Notes under the pieces: model-generated
The model's input: the letters and a program-made list of their open reading frames with translations, nothing else
The model's database searches: none
Told to the model about the DNA's origin: nothing
In this document: piece after piece, positions 1 through 5,374 of the stretch
Layout of the letters: each line of letters starts with the position of its first letter
How positions within the stretch are numbered: position 1 is the stretch's first letter
Made by a program: the position numbers and the translations under genes
NCBI GenBank assembly: GCA_947587775.1
Contig: CANPYD010000059.1
Location: 1 to 6,475 of the forward strand
DNA from: an uncultured Clostridia bacterium
GTDB lineage: Bacteria > Bacillota > Clostridia > Christensenellales > Borkfalkiaceae
Direction: 5' to 3'
DNA length: 6,475 nucleotides

Positions 1-230
1 GTTTGGGGCTTGAAAAGCTCAAAAAGCACATCTTTGACGCCCTCAAAGAGGAGTTTGTCCGTGTAAAGCTCTTCATTCCCTATGAAAAGATGGCTTCTTA
101 CGGCGCCGTCCGCCCGCTCATCACGGAGCGCAGCGTTTCCTACTCAGACGAAGGAATGGAAGTCGAAGGGATCGTTTCCACCGTCTATGCTGGGTCGTTC
201 AGACCTTTTTACCGTAATCGGGATCTGTGA
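1..230 (+). CDS. hflX: GTPase HflX, C-terminal fragment (5' end outside window)
   Basis: The frame is open at the left edge and ends at TGA 228-230, so only about the last 75 residues are visible. The segment VRVKLFIPYEKM followed by a short linker and a -DEGMEVEG- stretch resembles the C-terminal domain of HflX, where an IPY motif precedes an acidic 'EEG' strand. HflX is a ribosome-associated GTPase that splits stalled or hibernating 70S ribosomes in the cytoplasm. The G-domain motifs would lie upstream and cannot be checked. The last 32 bases overlap tail-to-tail with the oppositely oriented cysteine-rich gene. I see no hairpin terminator after the stop. The identification rests on this tail alone; another GTPase of the same superfamily is the main alternative. 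Confidence 0.72.
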   Translation, partial: LGLEKLKKHIFDALKEEFVRVKLFIPYEKMASYGAVRPLITERSVSYSDEGMEVEGIVSTVYAGSFRPFYRNRDL

Positions 231-384
231 TGATCTTGTCGATCTTGATGGTCGCAAATTCCTTGATGTCGAGACATTTGCCGCAGTTATCGCAAATTTT
301 TCGGGGATCCAGATCGCAAACCATGCATTCGAGACACCCGTCGCACTCTTTTTCGTCGTCGAGGACGCACATTTTCGTCTCCAT
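199..384 (-). CDS. Small cysteine-rich protein (61 aa), likely metal or Fe-S binding, divergent from lexA
   Basis: This 61-residue protein has eight cysteines, at 6, 14, 17, 20, 23, 31, 34 and 37. They form CxxCxxCxxC followed by a separate CxxCxxC. The rest is acidic and charged, with no signal peptide or membrane segment, so it should be cytosolic. The spacing suits zinc or an iron-sulfur cluster, but the ligand is inference. The start is ATG 384-382, preceded by a good SD (AGAGGTG) and by a promoter with a perfect TATAAT. Together with the periodic cysteines, this argues for a real gene rather than a shadow. The stop (TGA 201-199) lies inside the hflX tail. I recall similar short Cys-rich hypothetical proteins in Clostridia but know of no function. 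Its divergent position next to lexA and the nearby SOS box leave open co-regulation with the DNA-damage response. Confidence 0.75.
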   Translation of the reverse strand: METKMCVLDDEKECDGCLECMVCDLDPRKICDNCGKCLDIKEFATIKIDKIITDPDYGKKV

Positions 385-401
385 GTTTCACCTCTTCCCC
401 T

Positions 402-430
402 ATTATAGCGTATTCCCGTAAAAATTACAA
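402..430 (-). promoter_or_regulatory. Sigma-A-type promoter of the cysteine-rich gene
   Basis: Read on the minus strand, TTGTAA (430-425) is separated by 17 bp from a perfect TATAAT (407-402). The predicted start is about 10 nt upstream of the start codon, leaving room for the AGAGGTG ribosome site. The SOS box lies about 22 bp upstream of this -35, so LexA bound there would not cover the core promoter directly but could influence it. Confidence 0.75.
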
Positions 431-450
431 GAAAAATTTTTGAAAAACAT

Positions 451-464
451 AGAACAAATGTTTG
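451..464. promoter_or_regulatory. LexA operator (SOS box), overlapping the lexA -35
   Basis: AGAACAAATGTTTG matches the Gram-positive SOS box (CGAACATATGTTCG in B. subtilis) at 11 of 14 positions by eye and keeps the GAAC-N4-GTT core. It overlaps the -35 hexamer of lexA at 462-467, which fits negative autoregulation of lexA. It is the only box I found in the divergent region, so any SOS effect on the cysteine-rich gene would have to come from this same site. Confidence 0.85.
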
Positions 465-490
465 CAATATTCTTTCGGATGTGCTATAAT
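462..490 (+). promoter_or_regulatory. Sigma-A-type promoter of lexA
   Basis: TTGCAA (462-467), a 17-bp spacer and a perfect TATAAT (485-490) lie upstream of lexA. The SD AAGAGGTG (497-504) ends 4 nt before the ATG at 509. The -35 is covered by the SOS box, the usual arrangement for repression by occlusion. Confidence 0.85.
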
Positions 491-508
491 GCCGGTAAGA
501 GGTGAAAC

Positions 509-1117
509 ATGATCCGTCAGGAAAAGCTCATGGAGGTACTCGACTACATCCGCCGTTTCAACGATGAAAACGGCTTCCCGCCGACAGTCAGGGATATGTG
601 CAGGGATCTCAAGATCAAGTCCACGGCGACCGCGTACGATTACGTCAACCGTCTCAAAGAAAAGGGACTGCTCGAAAAGGCGGAAAATAAAAAGCGCGCC
701 GTCGTTGTGCGCGGAAACGGTTCTGTCCGCGTTCCCCTTCTCGGCGTCGTCAATGCAGGTCAGCCCATTCTCGCCGTTGAGCAGAATGAGGGTTACTATT
801 CCATCCCCGAGGCGGAATTTAAGGGCGAGGATCTCTTCCTTCTGCGCGTCCATGGGGAAAGTATGATCGAGGCGGGCATCTGCGACGGCGACAAGATCAT
901 CGTCAAGCGCCAGCAGACCGCCGAAAACGGCGAGATCGTCGTAGCGATGTTCGACGACGGTACGGAGAACGGCGCGACCGTCAAACGCTTCTTCAAAAAG
1001 GATGGAAAGATCGTTCTTCACCCCGAAAATTCTTCTATGGATGACATCATTCCCGAAAATCAGGCGAGCATTCAGATCCTCGGCAAGGTGATCGGTCTTA
1101 TGAGAAGTTTCCGCTGA
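509..1117 (+). CDS. lexA: SOS transcriptional repressor LexA
   Basis: LexA represses DNA-damage genes and inactivates itself by RecA-stimulated self-cleavage. The 202-residue length is normal for the family. Residues 1-65 form the winged-helix DNA-binding domain, with the family signature NGFPPTVRDM at 21-30 and recognition region -STATAYDYV- at 38-46. The cleavage site is Ala83-Gly84 (VNAGQP). The catalytic dyad is Ser118 (in HGESM) and Lys159 (in ATVKRF), all intact, so the protein should be cleavable. A cysteine at residue 31, in the helix-turn-helix domain, replaces the more usual Ile/Leu/Val-type residue. The start is set by ATG 509 with SD AAGAGGTG. The gene is divergent from the small Cys-rich gene and is followed by a hairpin terminator. 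The SOS box over its -35 indicates autoregulation. Confidence 0.97.
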   Translation: MIRQEKLMEVLDYIRRFNDENGFPPTVRDMCRDLKIKSTATAYDYVNRLKEKGLLEKAENKKRAVVVRGNGSVRVPLLGVVNAGQPILAVEQNEGYYSIPEAEFKGEDLFLLRVHGESMIEAGICDGDKIIVKRQQTAENGEIVVAMFDDGTENGATVKRFFKKDGKIVLHPENSSMDDIIPENQASIQILGKVIGLMRSFR

Positions 1118-1135
1118 TTTTTCCCAAAAAATGAC

Positions 1136-1161
1136 GGCAGCCCGCGTTTGTGCGGGCTGTC
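1136..1161. terminator. Bidirectional hairpin terminator between lexA and rluB
   Basis: The perfect 8-bp arms CAGCCCGC (1138-1145) and GCGGGCTG (1152-1159) close a 6-nt loop, extended by a G-T and a G-C pair. On the plus strand it is followed by a weak T-run (TCTTTGT). On the minus strand a six-T run (1126-1131, read as TTTTTT) follows after a 4-nt gap. It lies 18 nt after the lexA stop and 11 nt after the rluB stop, so it probably serves both convergent genes. Confidence 0.8.
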
Positions 1162-1172
1162 TTTGTACTTCA

Positions 1173-1886
1173 TTACAGATTTTTCAGATAAAATACTTCT
1201 TCTGGGGAAAGCCTTCTGCATTCCCCTCGATTGAGTCCCGAAAGCGTCAACTCGCCGAGCTTGACGCGTTTCAAAAAGGCGACATGCTTTCCGACGACTT
1301 CGAACATGCGGCGGATCTCACGGTTCTTCCCCTCTGTCAGAACGACGTGGAGCTTCGTATAACTCTTGTCGGTTTCAATAACGTTGATGCGGCATTTCTG
1401 TGTGACGATGCCTTTTTCGATCTCCACGCCGCTTCTCAAACGGTTGAGCTGGACGGGCGTAACCGTCCCCTCGACTTTGACGAGATAGGTTTTGGGGATC
1501 TCGCTCTGCGGCGCAGTCAGGCGGTATGCGAGTTCACCGTCGTTCGTCAGGATCAAAAGCCCCTCGCTGTCGTAGTCGAGCCGCCCCACCGGGAACACTC
1601 TTCCCGCGCCCGCAGGCAGAAAATCCATGACCGTCTTTCTCGGCCGCTCCGTCTTTTCGTCGTTTGCGGTACACACGCATCCCTTGGGCTTATTCAAAAG
1701 ATAATATTCGTATTTGACCTTGTGGGAAAGGATCTTTCCGTCGAGCATGACGGTATCGTTGGGCGAAACGTCGTCCCCCGCCCTTGCCGTTTTGCCGTTG
1801 ATCGTGACCCTTCCTTCCGCAACGATTTCATCCGCCCCGCGGCGCGAGGCGATCCCCTGCTCCGCAAGAAATTTGTTGATCCTCAT
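1173..1886 (-). CDS. rluB: 23S rRNA pseudouridine synthase, RluB/RsuA family
   Basis: This 237-residue enzyme converts a uridine of 23S rRNA (helix 89 region for RluB) to pseudouridine. Residues 1-60 are an S4 RNA-binding domain (MRINKFLA and ASRRGADE). The catalytic motif GRLDYDSEGLL is at 101-111, with Asp104 as the nucleophile. The C-terminal GKNREIRRMF motif is typical of the RsuA/RluB/RluE/RluF branch. RluB is preferred over RsuA because of the dac-rluB neighbourhood known in B. subtilis. The ATG at 1886 gives the conserved family N-terminus, and no in-frame start codon lies between it and the preceding SD. That SD (AAGGAG, 1914-1909) is 22 nt away, with a perfect hairpin in between (separate entry). 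The gene is last in the leftward cluster and ends before a terminator. Confidence 0.92.
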   Translation of the reverse strand: MRINKFLAEQGIASRRGADEIVAEGRVTINGKTARAGDDVSPNDTVMLDGKILSHKVKYEYYLLNKPKGCVCTANDEKTERPRKTVMDFLPAGAGRVFPVGRLDYDSEGLLILTNDGELAYRLTAPQSEIPKTYLVKVEGTVTPVQLNRLRSGVEIEKGIVTQKCRINVIETDKSYTKLHVVLTEGKNREIRRMFEVVGKHVAFLKRVKLGELTLSGLNRGECRRLSPEEVFYLKNL

Positions 1887-1893
1887 ATCGTGT

Positions 1894-1914
1894 GCAGATT
1901 TCTCTGCGCTCCTT
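1894..1914 (-). promoter_or_regulatory. Hairpin-bridged ribosome binding site of rluB
   Basis: On the minus strand, AAGGAG (1914-1909) is followed by one C, then GCAGA-GAAA-TCTGC (1907-1894), then 7 nt and the ATG. The linear spacing of 22 nt is too long for normal initiation. If the 5-bp stem with its GAAA (GNRA) tetraloop folds, the effective spacing becomes 8 nt, which is close to optimal. No other SD-like purine stretch lies closer to the ATG. The sequence elements are seen directly; the bridging mechanism is inference. Confidence 0.6.
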
Positions 1915-1923
1915 TTGTACTTC

Positions 1924-2940
1924 CTATATGATATACAAATTTTGCGAAAAAAGCAAGCTGTTTTCGAGATATATCTTCATTTGCCCCGCGACTTCCCCCT
2001 TTTTCTGCGGGAGAGGGTCGAGAAGGTCACTCGAAAAGCGCAGGGATCGGAGTTCCGTTTTTTTGAGCGGATAGGAAAAGCCGCACTTGATCTCATACCC
2101 CTCCCAGGGATGGGAACTGTCGCAAAGATCGTATAAAGCAAAGTTTTCAAAGGCTTGATCGAGCAGCTCCGCCGTCCGCTCATACATTTCGGGACAGTTC
2201 AGAACGACGCTCAAAACCGTCATTCCATTGCGCTCCGCACAGGTGACGAGGCACCGTCCCGCCGCGACGGTAAAGCCCGTCTTGACGCCGACCGTGCCCT
2301 CGTAAGTGAAGAGCATCTTGTTCTTATTCTGCCAGCCGCGCGGCTCGTAGAACTTGCAAGAGACGATCTCGCGGAAGGTCTCATTCTCCATTGCATAGGC
2401 GGAAATCAGAGCGAGGTCGCGCGCCGTCGTGTGGTGGCGGGAATCGGGAAGTCCGTGGGGATTGACAAAGAAACTGCCCTCTGCGCCGAGGAGCGCCGCT
2501 TTTTCATTCATCTTTTTTGAAAACTTCTCAATGCTTCCGCTGTGATGAAGGGCAAGCGTGACGGCGCAGTCGTTCCCCGAGCGCAGCATGAGCCCGTACA
2601 GCAGATCCTTGACGGTGTAACTGTCTCCCGCGCGAAGATAGACGCTCGATCCCTCGACCCCCTCCGCCGCTTTCGGCACCACGACGGTTTCGTCGGGATC
2701 ACAGTCGTCGAGAATGAGGATCGCCGTGAGTACCTTTGTCGTGCTCGCCATGGGCAAGAATGTCCCTGCGTCCTTTTCATGCAGGATCCGCCGCGAAGAG
2801 ACCTCCACCACGCACTCCCCTCTTGCCGCCGTTGCCGCATCTGACTTTCGAACGGGCGAACCCGTGATGAAGAGCGCGATCAGCGCCGTCAGAGCGAACA
2901 TCAGCGCAAAAAATACCGATTTACTCTTCATCTTCTCCAT
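1924..2940 (-). CDS. D-alanyl-D-alanine carboxypeptidase (DacB/DacF-like, peptidase S11)
   Basis: This is a low-molecular-weight penicillin-binding protein that removes the terminal D-Ala of peptidoglycan stem peptides outside the membrane. Numbering from ATG 2940 (338 aa): a signal peptide with hydrophobic core 9-26 and a likely cleavage near ATAA 36-39; the SxxK box Ser66-Thr-Thr-Lys69; the SxN box Ser121-Gly-Asn123; and the KTG box at 220-222. A shortened C-terminal beta domain (about 270-338) follows, with no evident amphipathic anchor helix. That makes it shorter than DacF/DacA proteins of about 380-440 residues. Two starts are possible: ATG 2940 (AAGG 6 nt upstream) and ATG 2931 (GGAG 3 nt upstream). 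Both overlap the ytfJ stop, implying translational coupling. In B. subtilis the gene in this neighbourhood is dacB, active in spore cortex formation. A vegetative role is equally possible here. Confidence 0.92.
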   Translation of the reverse strand: MEKMKSKSVFFALMFALTALIALFITGSPVRKSDAATAARGECVVEVSSRRILHEKDAGTFLPMASTTKVLTAILILDDCDPDETVVVPKAAEGVEGSSVYLRAGDSYTVKDLLYGLMLRSGNDCAVTLALHHSGSIEKFSKKMNEKAALLGAEGSFFVNPHGLPDSRHHTTARDLALISAYAMENETFREIVSCKFYEPRGWQNKNKMLFTYEGTVGVKTGFTVAAGRCLVTCAERNGMTVLSVVLNCPEMYERTAELLDQAFENFALYDLCDSSHPWEGYEIKCGFSYPLKKTELRSLRFSSDLLDPLPQKKGEVAGQMKIYLENSLLFSQNLYII

Positions 2941-3310
2941 CGTCCGCCTTATCGACCAGTTTTTCGACGATCTCGCTCGCTTTCTCAATGAGTCCGTCGA
3001 TGGGATCGTTTGTAATGCGGACGACTCGGCAGGACTTTCCGTCGTCGATGAGGAATCCCGCCGGTTTGAGGTTGATGACGGTACCTGCGCCGCCCGCAAA
3101 GGGAAAACATTCATCCTCTTTGATCGCTTTCACTTCCCCGTATTCGCCCCCGCCCGAAAGATATCCCATCGTGACCTTAGTGAACGGGATGATCTGCGCA
3201 CCGCTCGCCGTAAATACGGGCTTTCCGATGACGGTATTCACGTCAACGAGACTTGTCAGCTGCTCCGCTGTTTTTTCCATGATGCTGTCAATCTTTTTTT
3301 TCTTATCCAA
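2921..3310 (-). CDS. ytfJ: Sporulation protein YtfJ/GerW family
   Basis: This 129-residue protein matches the GerW/YtfJ family: a short N-terminal helix, the VIGKPVFTASGAQIIPFTKV block (28-47), the glycine-rich GYLSGGGEYG (49-58), FPFAGGAGT (69-77) and a final amphipathic helix with an acidic tail. In B. subtilis YtfJ is a forespore-expressed protein affecting germination. Its biochemical role is not settled, and relatives occur in bacteria not known to sporulate. The start is TTG 3310, with GGAGG (3325-3321) 10 nt upstream; no ATG fits. The gene starts inside the end of the DUF2953-like gene (55-nt overlap) and its stop lies inside the start of the carboxypeptidase gene, so translation of the three is probably coupled. 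Confidence 0.88.
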   Translation of the reverse strand: MDKKKKIDSIMEKTAEQLTSLVDVNTVIGKPVFTASGAQIIPFTKVTMGYLSGGGEYGEVKAIKEDECFPFAGGAGTVINLKPAGFLIDDGKSCRVVRITNDPIDGLIEKASEIVEKLVDKADDGEDEE

Positions 3311-3837
3311 TTTATCAATGCCTCCAATATTTTTTTTGTGATAGCCATTCCCAAAACAAATCCGTTAAAGATAACCGCGTTTTCAAAGGAAAGTTTCAGG
3401 CAGGGATCCTCCGCAAGCAAAGTACAGTTTTTGAGGGACAAAAAGGGATGTTTTGTCCTCAGATACGCAAATGCGCCGCCTGCAAACGACTGGATCCCCG
3501 CCGCAACGAGGACGCCGTAGACGTTCTCTGCGCCGCCGATCTCCACCGTCTGGTGAAATTTCCATAGTTGGAATCCCTTTGTGATCTCGAATTTTTTGCG
3601 CATGTCGCCGAGCTTGTCGAAGGGCAAAAAAAGTGCCGTTTTCTTCGTAAGATGAACGGCGATCCCCTCTCGGTCGAGCTGTCCGTAGCCGCCGAAGATC
3701 CTCATGAAGCGGTAGGCGGAAAAGGAAAACCACGCGCGGTTCCCCCTTGCGTCCACATAGGCGTCCAGCCACAGAAAGACGGGGAAAAAGGTCAGAAGAA
3801 ATCCCGCGAACGTGGAGTACACAAAAAATTCGCCCAT
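3256..3837 (-). CDS. DUF2953-like membrane protein (YtfI-like)
   Basis: This 193-residue protein has one N-terminal hydrophobic segment (about 4-24) and a mixed central region. A C-terminal stretch (about 145-176) combines conserved-looking hydrophobics (FENAVIFNGFVLGMAI) with an amphipathic helix, and the tail is basic. Position and shape match the DUF2953 family, which in B. subtilis (YtfI) is encoded next to ytfJ. Function is unknown. The assignment rests more on synteny with ytfJ than on a distinctive motif. The start at ATG 3837 is odd: there is no SD upstream, and the codon lies in the stem of a strong terminator-like hairpin. GTG 3822 (residue 6) is an alternative that keeps the membrane segment. 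The 3' end overlaps ytfJ by 55 nt and includes a run of eight A. Confidence 0.65.
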   Translation of the reverse strand: MGEFFVYSTFAGFLLTFFPVFLWLDAYVDARGNRAWFSFSAYRFMRIFGGYGQLDREGIAVHLTKKTALFLPFDKLGDMRKKFEITKGFQLWKFHQTVEIGGAENVYGVLVAAGIQSFAGGAFAYLRTKHPFLSLKNCTLLAEDPCLKLSFENAVIFNGFVLGMAITKKILEALINWIRKKRLTASWKKQRSS

Positions 3838-3856
3838 AACCGTAATATGGGCGAAT
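3823..3856 (-). terminator. Intrinsic terminator or attenuator after scpB, containing the next gene's start codon
   Basis: On the minus strand, the perfect 11-bp arms ATTCGCCCATA (3856-3846) and TATGGGCGAAT (3838-3828) enclose a 7-nt loop. A run of T bases follows (six T, 3828-3823). The hairpin begins 29 nt after the scpB stop and has the full form of a factor-independent terminator. The ATG at 3837 of the DUF2953-like gene is inside the right arm, and the T-run is its Phe codons. The plus strand has no T-run, so it acts in the leftward direction only. Confidence 0.78.
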
Positions 3857-3885
3857 CGTTAAAAAATATTTGTTTATGGAAAAAA

Positions 3886-4602
3886 TCAGCCGATTTTTAC
3901 GAGGTCGCTGTCGTCGAGCCCCTTCAAAAAGTCGGGGATTTCGTAGCCGTCTTTGACTTCTTCCCTCCCCTGTCCGCGCGGCTTTTCGGGCAGATCGTCT
4001 TGGACATTCTCGTCCTCGGAAGGCTCTTCCGGCGTCTCAACGTATTCCTCGCGCGCATAGAGATAGCTGTCGATATCCTCCGTGCGGCGGATCGCGCTCA
4101 TGAGTTCTTCGTAATCGGGAAGATCGGCCAGCGTGTTGAGTTTGAAGCGCTTCAAAAACTCGTCCGTCGTCGCAAACAGAACGGGATGCCCGATGGCGTC
4201 CTTTCTGCCGCAGGGATAGATGAGTTTGAGCTCGAGCAAGACGTTGACGGCATAGTCGCTGTTGACTCCGCGCAGGATCTCGATCTCCGTACGCGTCACA
4301 GGCTGTTTATAGGCGACGATCGCCGCCGTCTCGAGCACGGTGCGGGTAAGTTCCTTTTCGCGGATGGGATTGAGCACGGCCGCGACCTGCTCTTTATAAT
4401 TGGGATTGGTGGCGAGCTGTGCTTTTTTGTTGAATTCGAGAAGCCTGACCCCCGCGTTTTCGCCGTATTTTTCTCCTAACTTTTTGAGCGCGGCTTTGAT
4501 CTCCGACTCTGTAACTTCGAGCTTTTCCGCCATATCTGCGATCGCAACGGGTTTGCCCGAAGCAAAGAGCACAGCCTCAATGATATTCGTCAATGGTTCC
4601 AA
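3886..4602 (-). CDS. scpB: Segregation and condensation protein ScpB
   Basis: ScpB is the winged-helix (kite) subunit that dimerises and binds ScpA in the Smc-ScpA-ScpB condensin, which organises and segregates the chromosome. The 238-residue protein shows the first winged helix (about 1-75, beginning LTNIIEAVLFASGKP), the signature TAAIVAYKQPVTR at 92-104, RGVNSD at 111-116 and a GRKDAIGHPVLFATTDEFL block in the second winged helix. A charged, disordered-looking tail follows (about 190-238). The start is TTG 4602, with AGGAGG 9 nt upstream. It overlaps the end of scpA by 26 nt, so translation is probably coupled. The gene is followed at once by a terminator hairpin. Confidence 0.96.
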   Translation of the reverse strand: MEPLTNIIEAVLFASGKPVAIADMAEKLEVTESEIKAALKKLGEKYGENAGVRLLEFNKKAQLATNPNYKEQVAAVLNPIREKELTRTVLETAAIVAYKQPVTRTEIEILRGVNSDYAVNVLLELKLIYPCGRKDAIGHPVLFATTDEFLKRFKLNTLADLPDYEELMSAIRRTEDIDSYLYAREEYVETPEEPSEDENVQDDLPEKPRGQGREEVKDGYEIPDFLKGLDDSDLVKIG

Positions 4603-5374
4603 GGGGTTCTTCCTCCTTTCTGTCCGGATTGAGGGAAATGGTGATCTCCCCGAATGCGTTTTCCTGCCTGACGCGCAGGTATTGCAGTTTCAAGAGCTCG
4701 AGCATCGCCTGAAATGTCGTGACGATCTCGGGTTTAGAGTAGTTTTTCGTGAAAAGTTGCTCGAATTTCAAAGATTTCCCCTCTTCGAGGCTCTCGAGGA
4801 TAAAGGCGACCTTCTGTTCGACCGTGAATTCGTCGCGGGGGATCTCGCGCACCTCACCGTCGCCCTTGACGCTCTCACGTTTGAGCATCAGCGCCGAAAA
4901 GGCGTTCACGAGGCCTTCGAGCGTGAGATTATCGAGGTTGAATACCGTTTTCGTCTCCCCGACGTCTCTGTCCGGCTCCTTGAAATAGTAGCCGATCGTC
5001 TCGAGCTCCTTGAGCTTTGCCATCTCCTCTTTGATGAGCTTGTATTCTTCGAGCGCGCGGATCAGGCTCGCCTTGTCCTCTTCGATCTCCGCGTCGATCT
5101 CGGGATCTTCTTCCAGATTCGGGACGAGGTACTGCGCCTTGATCTTGAGAATGGTTGCGGCGATGTTCAGGTATTCGCTCACCTTATCGACATCCAGATA
5201 CGGAAGACCTTTCATATAGTCGAGGAATTGCTCCGTGACCTCAGAAACAAAGACGTCTTTGATCTCGATCTCCTCTTTGTTGATAAGGTAAAGGAGCAGA
5301 TCCAAAGGGCCTTCGAATCCGTTCAGGACGGTCGTATAGTCGACGACCGATTCGAATTTTTCGCGATCTACCAT
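4577..5374 (-). CDS. scpA: Segregation and condensation protein ScpA (kleisin)
   Basis: ScpA is the kleisin that bridges the Smc heads and binds the ScpB dimer. Numbering from ATG 5374 (265 aa): the conserved N-terminal VLNGFEGPLDLLLYLINKEE (16-35), helical Smc-neck-binding region to about 95, an acidic, coiled central linker, and a C-terminal winged helix (about 180-255) with SLKFEQLFTKNYSKPEIVTTF, here split by a typical 'VTTFQAMLELLKLQ' helix. ATG 5374 is preferred: GGGGG lies 8 nt upstream and the codon overlaps the protease stop (ATGGTAG). GTG 5389, five codons earlier, is possible with GAGG 4 nt upstream. The close overlaps on both sides imply coupled translation of protease, scpA and scpB. 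Confidence 0.95.
   Translation of the reverse strand: MVDREKFESVVDYTTVLNGFEGPLDLLLYLINKEEIEIKDVFVSEVTEQFLDYMKGLPYLDVDKVSEYLNIAATILKIKAQYLVPNLEEDPEIDAEIEEDKASLIRALEEYKLIKEEMAKLKELETIGYYFKEPDRDVGETKTVFNLDNLTLEGLVNAFSALMLKRESVKGDGEVREIPRDEFTVEQKVAFILESLEEGKSLKFEQLFTKNYSKPEIVTTFQAMLELLKLQYLRVRQENAFGEITISLNPDRKEEEPLGTIDEYH

Larger units (their letters stand above)
382..511. repeat. Inverted duplicate promoter-leader modules flanking the lexA divergent region
   Basis: The two divergent genes have nearly the same 5' module. Each has GCTATAAT, then 17 nt (- strand gene) or 18 nt (lexA) to the ATG. Each leader ends with the identical AAGAGGTGAAACATG. The arms are about 382-409 and 484-511, in inverted orientation. 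The identity at the ATG side covers 15 bases and the -10 side 8 bases, while the middle differs. Such similarity could come from an inverted duplication or from convergence on good SD and -10 sequences; the shared GTGAAAC after the SD is harder to explain by convergence. Confidence 0.7.

Noticed and set aside
425..1021. 198-codon open frame on the minus strand across lexA
   Set aside because: It is the antisense shadow of a clear LexA gene, has no SD or family resemblance, and runs through the lexA promoter.
2941..3114. Upstream extension of the carboxypeptidase frame
   Set aside because: The extension has no signal peptide logic, overlaps ytfJ fully, and the signal sequence begins naturally at the ATG 2940 or 2931.
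3568..4479. 303-codon open frame on the plus strand over the DUF2953-like and scpB genes
   Set aside because: It is antisense to well-supported genes and crosses the terminator hairpin; long antisense frames are common here because of the codon bias.
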